Below the pieces are notes generated by a model, which was not told where the DNA came from, did not search any database, and saw only the letters and a list, made by a program, of their open reading frames with translations. The position numbers and the translations under genes were made by a program. From the NCBI GenBank assembly GCA_026386995.1, contig JAPLMO010000086.1, positions 1 through 14,110 on the forward strand: a DNA stretch of 14,110 nucleotides, given 5' to 3'. This DNA comes from Planctomycetota bacterium (lineage in GTDB: Bacteria > Planctomycetota > Phycisphaerae > FEN-1346). This document shows, piece after piece, positions 1 through 5,438 of this stretch (within the stretch, counting starts at the first letter, position 1; each line of letters opens with the position of its first letter).

Positions 1-720
1 GCCGCCACGCCCGCCGTTGCGGCGATAAGCGACAATTTTATCGACAACTCCACCGGGGGCCAGTGGACCCTGGTTCAGGATTCCCCGGCCAAACTATGGC
101 TGGCGGAGACGAACCAGCGGCTGGAACTGCGCGCCCTGGACCCGACCAACTCCAGCGACGACGCCCTGTACCTGAGTAGCGGCGCCAGCGGCTTCCAACT
201 CAAGACCAGCAGCGATTTTTCGGCAAGCATCGACTACAACTTCGGCGCTTTCACGCCCGCCACGGGCGGAACGATCGCCCTGGTCTTCGGCATCGGCCGC
301 GACCTGGCCGGCACGGACTCCGCGGCCATCGGGTACTCCCGGTCAACCACTCCGCTTCTGAACGGCGCCCTCGGGGCCGCTTACCGCGTGGCCGACGTTC
401 AAACCAACGTCCCGATCGCCATCTTCTTCGCCAACTCCGGCACGTTCACCGTCAATTACACCTCCACCACCGACCGGCTGACGCTGGGCGCCAACGGAAG
501 CACCACCAACATCGACGGCGTGGTCAAGGGCCAGTGGAACGCCGACCAGGTATGGGCCTCCTTCGGCGGGCGCGGCAACGGCCTGAACCTCGCCAGCGGC
601 AACGCGTACCTGGACAATTTCACCGCTACGGGCGACATCGTCGCCGCCCCCGAGCCGGCAACTCTTTCGCTGCTGGCCCTGGGCGGGATGGGCGCACTCG
701 CCCGCCGCCGCAGGAAGTAA
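1..720 (+). CDS. PEP-CTERM sorting-domain protein, 5' truncated
   Basis: The open frame runs from base 1 to a TAA at 718-720, so 239 C-terminal residues are present and the start lies outside the window. The first visible residues (AATPAVAAISDN) look like the end of a signal peptide and its Ala-x-Ala cleavage region, so little is probably missing. The body is rich in Gly, Ser, Thr and Asn with alternating hydrophobic residues, as in beta-sandwich secreted proteins, and no catalytic motif is visible. The last 25 residues are a PEP-CTERM tail: PEPATLSLLALGG, a hydrophobic stretch, then RRRRK. In known systems this tail directs export, then recognition and cleavage by an exosortase at the inner membrane. 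A terminator hairpin follows. The function of the mature domain is not recognised. The tail assignment is secure; the rest is an unknown exported protein. Confidence 0.88.
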   Translation, partial: AATPAVAAISDNFIDNSTGGQWTLVQDSPAKLWLAETNQRLELRALDPTNSSDDALYLSSGASGFQLKTSSDFSASIDYNFGAFTPATGGTIALVFGIGRDLAGTDSAAIGYSRSTTPLLNGALGAAYRVADVQTNVPIAIFFANSGTFTVNYTSTTDRLTLGANGSTTNIDGVVKGQWNADQVWASFGGRGNGLNLASGNAYLDNFTATGDIVAAPEPATLSLLALGGMGALARRRRK

Positions 721-756
721 CCTCGCGGGTCGCGGGTCATCCGAAGCATATTAGCG

Positions 757-781
757 CGGGCGGTCCTCGCAAGGCCGCCCG
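757..781 (+). terminator. Hairpin terminator after the first PEP-CTERM gene
   Basis: CGGGCGG (757-763) pairs with CCGCCCG (775-781), and CCT/AGG extend the stem inside around a CGCA loop. It begins 37 bases after the stop codon. There is no clear T-run, so it may be weak or factor-aided. A nearly identical hairpin follows the second PEP-CTERM gene at 3021-3048. Confidence 0.55.
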
Positions 782-790
782 TGTTGCTGC

Positions 791-826
791 GTAGAAGGAT
801 CGGTTCGAATCCAGTCACCCCAACCA
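791..826 (+). other. 3' tRNA-like fragment (T-arm, acceptor strand, CCA)
   Basis: The loop TTCGAAT (804-810) is flanked by a 5-base stem (799-803 with 811-815; four pairs including one G-T wobble, one mismatch). It is followed by an acceptor-like strand CACCCCA (816-822), a discriminator A and CCA (824-826). No matching 5' acceptor strand (TGGGGTG) lies about 70 bases upstream, where the PEP-CTERM terminator sits instead, so this is only the 3' third of a tRNA. Such fragments are typical leftovers of elements that integrate into tRNA genes. It could also be a chance match, but the CCA in register argues against that. Confidence 0.5.
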
Positions 827-839
827 TCGTCTGACAGAA

Positions 840-866
840 CCCCTTCGGCGAGGATGCCGAATGGGG
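840..866 (+). other. Hairpin downstream of the tRNA-like fragment
   Basis: CCCCTTCGGC (840-849) pairs with GCCGAATGGGG (856-866) with a single bulged base. The loop is six bases. No T-run follows. The role is unknown; it could be a processing or terminator structure belonging to the lost tRNA locus. Confidence 0.3.
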
Positions 867-948
867 CCACGGTACCACACCCGCCGCCGCTACCCTGCGA
901 AGGGGATACGATGTCTGTGCCGCTTCCCATCCGAAATAAGAAAGCGAT

Positions 949-977
949 TTGACAAAGGGCATTTTATGGTTCATAAT
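949..977 (+). promoter_or_regulatory. Near-consensus sigma-70 promoter
   Basis: TTGACA (949-954) and CATAAT (972-977) are separated by exactly 17 bases. The -35 box is perfect and the -10 box matches 5 of 6. The predicted start is near 984. It is 430 bases upstream of the next start codon, so the first product is likely the structured RNA that follows. Confidence 0.65.
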
Positions 978-1085
978 ACTCACCGATCCGGTAAGTCACG
1001 CCGGGTTGCTATCTTAAGGGTGCGGCAGTTCGGTGCTGCCGCAGGCATCGGGGTGGTCGGGCCGCCACCCGGGTTGGGAGTGGAA

Positions 1086-1111
1086 GGAGGGAATCCCCTC
1101 CAAGGTTTTTT
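1086..1111 (+). terminator. Internal terminator-like hairpin with T-run
   Basis: GGAGGG (1086-1091) pairs with CCCTCC (1096-1101) around AATC. Four bases later comes TTTTTT (1106-1111). The gap before the T-run makes it weaker than a canonical terminator. It would define a small RNA of about 128 nt from the promoter at 949-977, or act as an attenuator. Confidence 0.4.
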
Positions 1112-1256
1112 CTTCGTTTCAGTCTGATTCCTTTTTGCTGCGCCAAGTACTATTTGCGCTGCGCTCGTCAGCAGGAGTGTTGGAACCCTGCGCCGGCGGT
1201 TAAGGGAGTTGCCGCAGGCGACGGGAGAATCCGAACTTAACCTGAGTATGTATTCA

Positions 1257-1299
1257 GGGCGATCTCCGGGGGAGGTATCACTCGGGGACCGCCCTTTTT
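1257..1299 (+). terminator. Intrinsic terminator ahead of the metalloprotease gene
   Basis: GGGCG (1257-1261) pairs with CGCCC (1290-1294). The stem continues past one A-C mismatch through TC/GA, a T-G wobble and CCG/CGG. A run of five T follows immediately (1295-1299). It lies 110 bases before the start codon, so it could end the upstream RNA or attenuate the gene. Confidence 0.6.
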
Positions 1300-1332
1300 C
1301 TATACCGTCGCCTCGGCACAGCCGGGGCATTG

Positions 1333-1356
1333 GCCGCCCGGCTGCATTCGGGCGGC
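1333..1356 (+). other. 8-bp hairpin in the leader of the metalloprotease gene
   Basis: GCCGCCCG (1333-1340) is a perfect inverted match of CGGGCGGC (1349-1356) around an 8-base loop. It is 53 bases before the start codon. It may stabilise the leader or bind a regulator; nothing in the sequence decides. Confidence 0.3.
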
Positions 1357-1408
1357 ACGTTCAAGACAAGAAAAAACCGCGGGGGGAACCAGCACAAGGA
1401 GACAGGCC

Positions 1409-2992
1409 ATGAGGAACCGTTTCGCAGTCATCGCTGGGCCTTTGATTGCAGCCGTTACCCTTGCCGTTGTCATCGCCGGCGTTCCGGCAAGCCCTGCCTT
1501 CGCCCAGACCGAGGTGCCGCTGCTGGTGAACGTCCAGCCGGGCGTCTCGCTCTCCGACGACGAGATCGCGGCAATGGTCGCGGAAGCCAACAAGATCCTC
1601 AAGCAGGCGGACATCAAGATCAAGTTCAACAAGGCCACCGACATCAACCGCGGCGTGGACGACCAGGGCAACAACAACGACAGGATCGAAACCGGCGAGG
1701 ACGACAAACTGGACCCCAAGGGCGTAACGGAACTCAACGAACACACGGGCGATGACGACCAGGGCTTCAAAATCTACATCACAAACGAGATCCACGGCTC
1801 ACCCACGACGCTCGGCCTGGCGGCCCATAATCCCGATGTACCCGTCATTTACCTCAAGAGCGGCCAGTCGGCGGAAAAGGGCGGCAATACCATCGCCCAC
1901 GAGTTCTCTCACGTTTATACCCTGGGCCCAAACCATGTGGTCTCGGGCACGACGACGGCCGACGGCAAGGGCCACATCGCGGTTCCGGGGAACCTGATGC
2001 ACCCGACCTCCGACGGCACCGAACTGACCGACGAACAGAAAGCGGAGTTGAAGAAGGGCGTCAAGGGCCACGGGCACACCGTGGACTGGTTCGATCGGCG
2101 ATGGCGCGAGATTAAAGATACCTTCGGCTACAATATCGCTACTCCGCCCAGCCAACTGTTCTCGGGCGGCGTGTGGGAGCAACCGAGCACCGCAACGTTC
2201 GAAGTGGACGTCGGATTCTCCGGCCGCATGGGCCCCGCGGGCAACCAGGCGATACAGATCGTCTTCGACACCGACGGCAACCCCCTGACGGGGCGCTCGG
2301 TGCTTCGGCCCAACGGCTCAACCGTAACCGGCATCGACCGGACGATCGACATTCGCATCACGGGCGACATGGAGGCGGGGGGAACCCTCGTCGCGCGGCT
2401 CCTGGACGGCAACGGCAACCTGATGCGGCTGCTCAATGATGCCCAGTTCGAGCGCATCGCCCGGTTCGAGGACGCGCGGCCGGGCCCGGGTATCACCTCC
2501 GCCGCATGCGACTGGGTACGCCTTGCGGTCCAGACTGCCGAACTGGGAATCACCGACATCTGCCCCACCGAGTTCCTCTCGTTCAATCTCAACGATCCGG
2601 ACATGGGCGACACACTGCAACTGGAGGTGAATCCCTTCGATCCGCAGGCAGACCCCGTGCTGAACCTCCTGCAGCTTGAAGCCCTACCCGGCGGCATGGT
2701 CAATGTGATGGGCACAGGCTTCTTCGCTGGGGCTCTCGGCGGCCTCATCCAATTTGACGATACCGCGGTCGGCGGCTTCAACACCGACCCTCTGGGAAAT
2801 TTCGGCGGCATGTTCCACGTTCCCAGCGATGCCGCACCGGGGTGGTACTTCATCACCGCCAGCGCCATGGACTCGACCAGCCTGGAAACGCAGTATGACT
2901 TCAAGATGCTCAAGGTCTTGCCCGAGCCGGCGACACTGTCGCTCCTGGCACTCGGCGGGCTGGCAACACTCCTCCGCCGCCGCAGGAAGTAA
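1409..2992 (+). CDS. Secreted metzincin-like zinc metalloprotease with PEP-CTERM tail
   Basis: This 527-residue protein starts at an ATG with a good ribosome site (AAGGAGA, 1396-1402). Residues 1-32 are a signal peptide with a likely cut after AFA. Residues 79-102 are an Asp/Asn-rich loop that may bind calcium. Residues 164-176 read HEFSHVYTLGPNH, an HExxH zinc motif with a third His. NLM at 195-197 resembles the Met-turn that follows it in metzincins, and LTDEQ after it is typical of such proteases. The third His is two residues further from HExxH than in the metzincin consensus HExxHxxGxxH, so the fold is metzincin-like rather than proven. Residues from about 250 to 500 look like beta-rich domains of unknown role. 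The C-terminus carries PEPATLSLLALGG, a hydrophobic stretch and RRRRK, for exosortase-linked export. The gene stands alone and ends at a hairpin terminator. Loss of protease activity cannot be excluded. Confidence 0.85.
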   Translation: MRNRFAVIAGPLIAAVTLAVVIAGVPASPAFAQTEVPLLVNVQPGVSLSDDEIAAMVAEANKILKQADIKIKFNKATDINRGVDDQGNNNDRIETGEDDKLDPKGVTELNEHTGDDDQGFKIYITNEIHGSPTTLGLAAHNPDVPVIYLKSGQSAEKGGNTIAHEFSHVYTLGPNHVVSGTTTADGKGHIAVPGNLMHPTSDGTELTDEQKAELKKGVKGHGHTVDWFDRRWREIKDTFGYNIATPPSQLFSGGVWEQPSTATFEVDVGFSGRMGPAGNQAIQIVFDTDGNPLTGRSVLRPNGSTVTGIDRTIDIRITGDMEAGGTLVARLLDGNGNLMRLLNDAQFERIARFEDARPGPGITSAACDWVRLAVQTAELGITDICPTEFLSFNLNDPDMGDTLQLEVNPFDPQADPVLNLLQLEALPGGMVNVMGTGFFAGALGGLIQFDDTAVGGFNTDPLGNFGGMFHVPSDAAPGWYFITASAMDSTSLETQYDFKMLKVLPEPATLSLLALGGLATLLRRRRK

Positions 2993-3020
2993 CCTCACGG
3001 GTCATCTCATGCACATCATC

Positions 3021-3048
3021 GCGGGCGGTCCTCGCAAGGGCCGCCCGC
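3021..3048 (+). terminator. Hairpin terminator after the metalloprotease gene
   Basis: GCGGGCGG (3021-3028) pairs with CCGCCCGC (3041-3048). The inner bases TCCT/AGGG extend the stem around a CGCA loop. It starts 28 bases after the stop and matches the hairpin at 757-781 almost base for base. No strong T-run follows. Confidence 0.6.
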
Positions 3049-3128
3049 TTTGCTGCCTGGCATGACCGCGCAACATCCGTATTGTGCGCGGAATTGCCAG
3101 CAGCCGGAGCGGTCATGCGGCACTCTTC

Positions 3129-3158
3129 CGCGGCGGGTACGGAGACCCGCCGCGCAAA
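3129..3158. repeat. Dispersed palindromic repeat, copy A
   Basis: CGCGGCGGGT (3129-3138) is a perfect inverted match of ACCCGCCGCG (3145-3154) around a 6-base loop. Bases 3139-3158 occur as an exact reverse complement at 3976-3995, and bases 3129-3148 as an exact reverse complement at 4192-4211. The unit is a short REP-like palindrome present at least three times in 1.1 kb. Confidence 0.6.
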
Positions 3159-3197
3159 TCGCAATCCTGCACTGTCGTACCAGCCCGAACCAAAGGT

Positions 3198-3237
3198 TTT
3201 CACAGCCTCCCAATTCGCCGTCTGGGGGTCTGTGAAA
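3198..3237. other. Inverted repeat with TTTCACAG arms
   Basis: TTTCACAG (3198-3205) and CTGTGAAA (3230-3237) are perfect inverted copies. The similarity extends inward for about 6 more bases with two mismatches. The 3049-3360 stretch otherwise shows no gene. It could be a hairpin or a dyad bound by a regulator. Confidence 0.35.
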
Positions 3238-3363
3238 GCCTCCCGGCGGGATTTAGCGGCGTCGAATTCCCTTGGAATCAGGCCCAAATCCGAGAGTTTC
3301 CCCTTGGATCCCTTATTCCCAACCGAAAAGATAATATTTTTTTCGGAATGCCGATAAGTCCGG

Positions 3364-3392
3364 TTGACAAGCCGCCTGGTATGCGTTATAGT
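3364..3392 (+). promoter_or_regulatory. Near-consensus sigma-70 promoter
   Basis: TTGACA (3364-3369) and TATAGT (3387-3392) are separated by exactly 17 bases. The predicted start is near 3399. A strong terminator begins only about 15 bases downstream, so the default transcript would be roughly 60 nt. The next gene, the small HTH protein, starts 268 bases beyond the -10 box. Confidence 0.65.
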
Positions 3393-3413
3393 ATAAGTGG
3401 CCTGTCTCAAATT

Positions 3414-3461
3414 GGGGCGCCCCCCTGCAATCCCCCCGCAGGGGGGCCCCCTCGTTTTTTT
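3414..3461 (+). terminator. Strong intrinsic terminator just after a promoter
   Basis: The arm at 3414-3428 (GGGG, CG bulge, CCCCCCTGC) pairs with GCAGGGGGGCCCC (3438-3450). This gives 13 pairs interrupted by a 2-base bulge, around a C-rich loop. Seven T (3455-3461) follow after TCG. It could terminate a very short RNA or work as an attenuator for the HTH gene at 3660. Confidence 0.7.
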
Positions 3462-3565
3462 CGGACTTTTCCCCCCTTTTCCCGCGTAGCCTATGGTATT
3501 CGGCCTTATCGGATCTCCCCTGCCCGGCAACAGTCCAACGGCCGAACCCAGGAGACCTGCAACCA

Positions 3566-3583
3566 GTGACAGGTTTCTGTCAC
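3566..3583. promoter_or_regulatory. 18-bp dyad, candidate operator of the small HTH gene
   Basis: GTGACAG (3566-3572) and CTGTCAC (3577-3583) are perfect inverted half-sites with a 4-base centre. The site is 76 bases ahead of the HTH start codon. This is the size and symmetry expected for a dimeric HTH repressor. The link to the HTH protein is inference. Confidence 0.35.
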
Positions 3584-3659
3584 ACCTTGCCGCCAAAAAA
3601 CTGGGCTCTTTCCCCGAACGCCGCACAATAGAGGAGGCACGGGCTGAAAGGGGGCCGCT

Positions 3660-3920
3660 GTGTCGCGCCGCATTGCCAGCCACTCCGACGGCCGGTCCAT
3701 CCGGATAATTAAATGTCTGAGGCTCCTGGAATCGGCCTGCTACACCGTCGACGCCCTTGCGGCACACTTTCGCGTGAGCCGCCGGACGGTCTACCGCGAC
3801 CTGCGGCTGCTGGCGGGGGCCGACGTGCCGCTCGTGTCGCAGGGCCGGCGTAGCGTGGGCGGCACGACCATCCGCGCGTATCACGTGCCGGCCGCCGGAC
3901 CGCCCACGGCCGGGCTGTGA
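3660..3920 (+). CDS. Small HTH DNA-binding protein (HTH_11/DeoR-like)
   Basis: An 86-residue protein starting at GTG, with AAAGGGGG about 6 bases upstream as ribosome site. Residues about 14-58 form one helix-turn-helix domain of the HTH_11/DeoR type. The recognition region VSRRTVYRDL (about 39-48) is nearly identical to VSRRTIYRDL in the WYL regulator encoded downstream at 4406. Unlike that protein it has no WYL or ligand domain; it ends in a short Pro/Ala/Gly-rich tail. It may be a stand-alone repressor, a partner of the WYL protein at shared sites, or the relic of a longer regulator. A dyad (3566-3583), a promoter (3364-3392) and a terminator (3414-3461) lie upstream, which suggests tight or attenuated expression. 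Coding status is likely but not certain, given the short length and GTG start. Confidence 0.6.
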   Translation: MSRRIASHSDGRSIRIIKCLRLLESACYTVDALAAHFRVSRRTVYRDLRLLAGADVPLVSQGRRSVGGTTIRAYHVPAAGPPTAGL

Positions 3921-3975
3921 TTCTTCTTCGGCCGCGGCCCTGGCGTGCATGTAGTACTACAACGCTGAGAGTGAT

Positions 3976-3995
3976 TTTGCGCGGCGGGTCTCCGT
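3976..3995. repeat. Dispersed palindromic repeat, copy B (inverted)
   Basis: TTTGCGCGGCGGGTCTCCGT is the exact reverse complement of bases 3139-3158. It lies just outside the left end of the palindromic element at 4002-4164. Confidence 0.6.
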
Positions 3996-4001
3996 GTGTG
4001 T

Positions 4002-4164
4002 CTAGTGTAGTGTCTCACTCGGATTGCGCATTATCTTGGACGCTGGGTGCCACGGCTGCGCTGTTTGCAGCCGTGCTCTGCGTCGAACGGCGGCACGGTT
4101 GCTGAACGGCGCAACCGTGGCGCCCGATACCATAATGTGCAATGATTCGGTGATACTACACTAG
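4002..4164. mobile_element. MITE-like palindromic element, 163 bp
   Basis: The ends are perfect 10-bp inverted repeats, CTAGTGTAGT (4002-4011) and ACTACACTAG (4155-4164). The two halves resemble each other as inverted copies well into the element; for example ATTGCGCATTAT on the left matches ATTGCACATTAT on the other strand at the right. Each half carries a hairpin: CACGGCTGC/GCAGCCGTG (4051-4059 with 4067-4075) and CACGGTTGC/GCAACCGTG (4094-4102 with 4111-4119). There is no coding capacity. This is the architecture of a MITE or a two-hairpin REP pair (BIME) mobilised in trans. No target duplication could be identified with confidence. Confidence 0.55.
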
Positions 4165-4191
4165 CGGGGCGACCCCTGCTAAACACGTACC

Positions 4192-4215
4192 GGGTCTCCG
4201 TACCCGCCGCGCAAA
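4192..4215. repeat. Dispersed palindromic repeat, copy C (inverted)
   Basis: GGGTCTCCGTACCCGCCGCG (4192-4211) is the exact reverse complement of 3129-3148 and continues into CAAA, as copy A does. Copies B and C lie on either side of the element at 4002-4164, so they may be its outer repeats or targets. Confidence 0.55.
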
Positions 4216-4246
4216 GTGGCGTGCATTTTTTGCACCGTGGCGCCAC
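4216..4246. other. Hairpin with nested stems before the WYL gene
   Basis: GTGGCG (4216-4221) pairs with CGCCAC (4241-4246). A second stem, GTGCA/TGCAC (4221-4225 with 4231-4235), closes on a T-rich loop, and GTGGCGCCAC (4237-4246) is itself palindromic. It may be a terminator or part of the surrounding repeat cluster. Confidence 0.3.
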
Positions 4247-4283
4247 CTCCGCAAAAAAGAAGACCAACCGGCCACAGTCATTG

Positions 4284-4321
4284 TATAATATCCACCCGAA
4301 TGCCCGACACGACAACGGGCA
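4284..4321 (+). promoter_or_regulatory. Candidate promoter -10 box and operator dyad of the WYL gene
   Basis: A perfect TATAAT lies at 4284-4289; no good -35 box is seen 16-18 bases upstream. Just downstream, TGCCCG (4301-4306) and CGGGCA (4316-4321) are inverted half-sites 9 bases apart. A dyad overlapping the start region fits autorepression, which is known for several defence-linked WYL regulators. The assignment is inference. Confidence 0.4.
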
Positions 4322-4405
4322 GAACTTTTGCGAGGGTCCCAGCCCGAAAAAACAGGAGCGAATAAACCACTTCTTCTGACACCCCGAGAATCGAGAGGAA
4401 ACATC

Positions 4406-5377
4406 ATGGATCTGAGCCGCCTTCACCGCGTCCTTCGCATCATCACCCTGCTCCAGGCCGGCCGCGCGTTCAACGCCTCCGAACTGGCCGCAGAGTGCCG
4501 CGTCTCGCGCCGCACAATCTACCGCGATCTGGCGACCATCGAGAAGGTCGGCATCACCTTCTTCTACAACCGCGCGGGCGGCGGATACCAGATGCACAAG
4601 GCCGGCATGCTGCCGGCAATCAACCTGACGCTCGAAGAGGCGATGGCCCTGGTCCTGATGGCGACCGAACTCGGCCGCACAGGCCGCATGCCGCTCTTTC
4701 AGCCCGCCCGCGACGCCGCCGCCAAGATCGAGTGCATGCTCCCGCTGGGCCTCAGGGCCGCCATGGGCGCCGCCTTGCGCGGCATGGCCGTCCTGCCGGG
4801 CCCGATGGCGCGGCACAACTCGCTCCACGAGACCTACCGCCTGGCGCAGCAGGCGACCACGCGCCACGAGGCCCTGGACGCCGTCTACATCTCGTTCCAC
4901 GACAAGGGCCAGATCCACACACGCCTGGAACCCTACTGGCTGATATTCTACGAGCGGGCCTGGTACCTCATCGGCCGCTCGTCGTGCCACAAGGCCGTCC
5001 GCACGTTCAAACTGGGCCGCTTCAAGTCGCTCGCGTCCGCAAAGACGCAGTTCAAGATGCCCAAGGGCCTGACGCTCGAAAAGCACCTGGGCAACGCCTG
5101 GGGCATGATGCGCGGCGAGAAGTCTTTCGACGTGGAACTGAAGTTCAGCCCCCTCATCGGCCCGAACGTGGCCGAGGTCAACTGGCACAAGACGCAAAAA
5201 ATCCGCTGGGACGAGGACGGCCACGTCTTCTTCACCGCCACCGTCGACGGCCTCGACGAGATCGTCTGGTGGGTCCTCGGCTACGGTCCCGAGGTGGAGG
5301 TCCTCTCGCCGCCCGAACTTCGCCAGCGCGTGGCCGCCATGGCCCGCCGCACGCTGGCGATGTACGAGAAGGCGTGA
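4406..5377 (+). CDS. WYL-domain transcriptional regulator
   Basis: A 323-residue regulator. The ATG at 4406 is chosen over an upstream in-frame TTG (4328) because AGAGGAA sits 5 bases before it and the protein then begins directly with the DNA-binding domain. Residues 5-62 are an HTH_11-type winged helix (recognition part VSRRTIYRDL, 33-42; wing GGGYQMHK, 58-65). Residues about 155-215 are the WYL domain, with the name-giving WYL at 186-188 and conserved Arg/Lys residues that in the family sense nucleic acid or nucleotide ligands. Residues 220-323 are the C-terminal WCX-like part ending in a helix. Length and order are normal for the family. It lies just ahead of a restriction-modification pair on the same strand (36 bases to the methyltransferase ATG). 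WYL proteins often control phage-defence genes, so regulation of that pair is the likely role. Confidence 0.9.
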   Translation: MDLSRLHRVLRIITLLQAGRAFNASELAAECRVSRRTIYRDLATIEKVGITFFYNRAGGGYQMHKAGMLPAINLTLEEAMALVLMATELGRTGRMPLFQPARDAAAKIECMLPLGLRAAMGAALRGMAVLPGPMARHNSLHETYRLAQQATTRHEALDAVYISFHDKGQIHTRLEPYWLIFYERAWYLIGRSSCHKAVRTFKLGRFKSLASAKTQFKMPKGLTLEKHLGNAWGMMRGEKSFDVELKFSPLIGPNVAEVNWHKTQKIRWDEDGHVFFTATVDGLDEIVWWVLGYGPEVEVLSPPELRQRVAAMARRTLAMYEKA

Positions 5378-5380
5378 AAG

Positions 5381-5408
5381 ATGTGACCTTACGGATGTGA
5401 CCTTACGG
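5381..5408 (+). repeat. Perfect tandem 14-bp repeat between WYL and methyltransferase genes
   Basis: ATGTGACCTTACGG occurs twice without a gap (5381-5394 and 5395-5408). The pair starts 3 bases after the WYL stop and overlaps the upstream edge of the methyltransferase promoter region. It could be a direct-repeat operator for the WYL protein or another regulator, or a simple duplication. Confidence 0.75.
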
Positions 5409-5409
5409 C

Positions 5410-5438
5410 TTGAATGGGAGACCACTGCCCGATAGCAT
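5410..5438 (+). promoter_or_regulatory. Possible promoter of the restriction-modification genes
   Basis: TTGAAT (5410-5415) and TAGCAT (5433-5438) are 17 bases apart; each matches the sigma-70 consensus at 4 of 6 positions. A start near 5445 would require translation from the GTG at 5477 rather than the ATG at 5414. The tandem 14-bp repeat abuts the -35 box. Confidence 0.3.

Larger units (their letters stand above)
984..1299 (+). ncRNA. Candidate structured RNA or long structured leader
   Basis: The segment starts at a strong promoter and ends at an intrinsic terminator. It is packed with hairpins: TGCGGCAG/CTGCCGCA (1021-1028 with 1036-1043), GGGTGG/CCACCC (1051-1056 with 1065-1070), GGAGGG/CCCTCC before a T6 run (1086-1111), GGTTAAG/CTTAACC (1198-1204 with 1236-1242) enclosing GTTGCC/GGCGAC around a GCA loop, and CTGA/TCAG (1242-1245 with 1254-1257). 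I see no signature of RNase P RNA, tmRNA, SRP RNA, 6S RNA or the common riboswitches. It could be one RNA of about 315 nt, two tandem small RNAs (984-1111 and the rest), or the attenuated leader of the downstream PEP-CTERM metalloprotease gene. No convincing ORF lies in it. Confidence 0.4.

Noticed and set aside
456..983. 175-residue minus-strand ORF containing a GVTGFEP motif
   Set aside because: That motif is the familiar false translation of the antisense of a tRNA T-arm and acceptor; the rest is antisense to the PEP-CTERM gene and its terminator.
2910..3950. 346-residue minus-strand ORF
   Set aside because: It crosses two terminators, a promoter and repeats, has low-complexity Arg/Ala/Gly composition, and is antisense to the HTH gene.
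4031..5425. 464-residue minus-strand ORF
   Set aside because: It is the mirror of the WYL gene in a GC-rich frame, with His/Arg/Ala-rich sequence and no family features.
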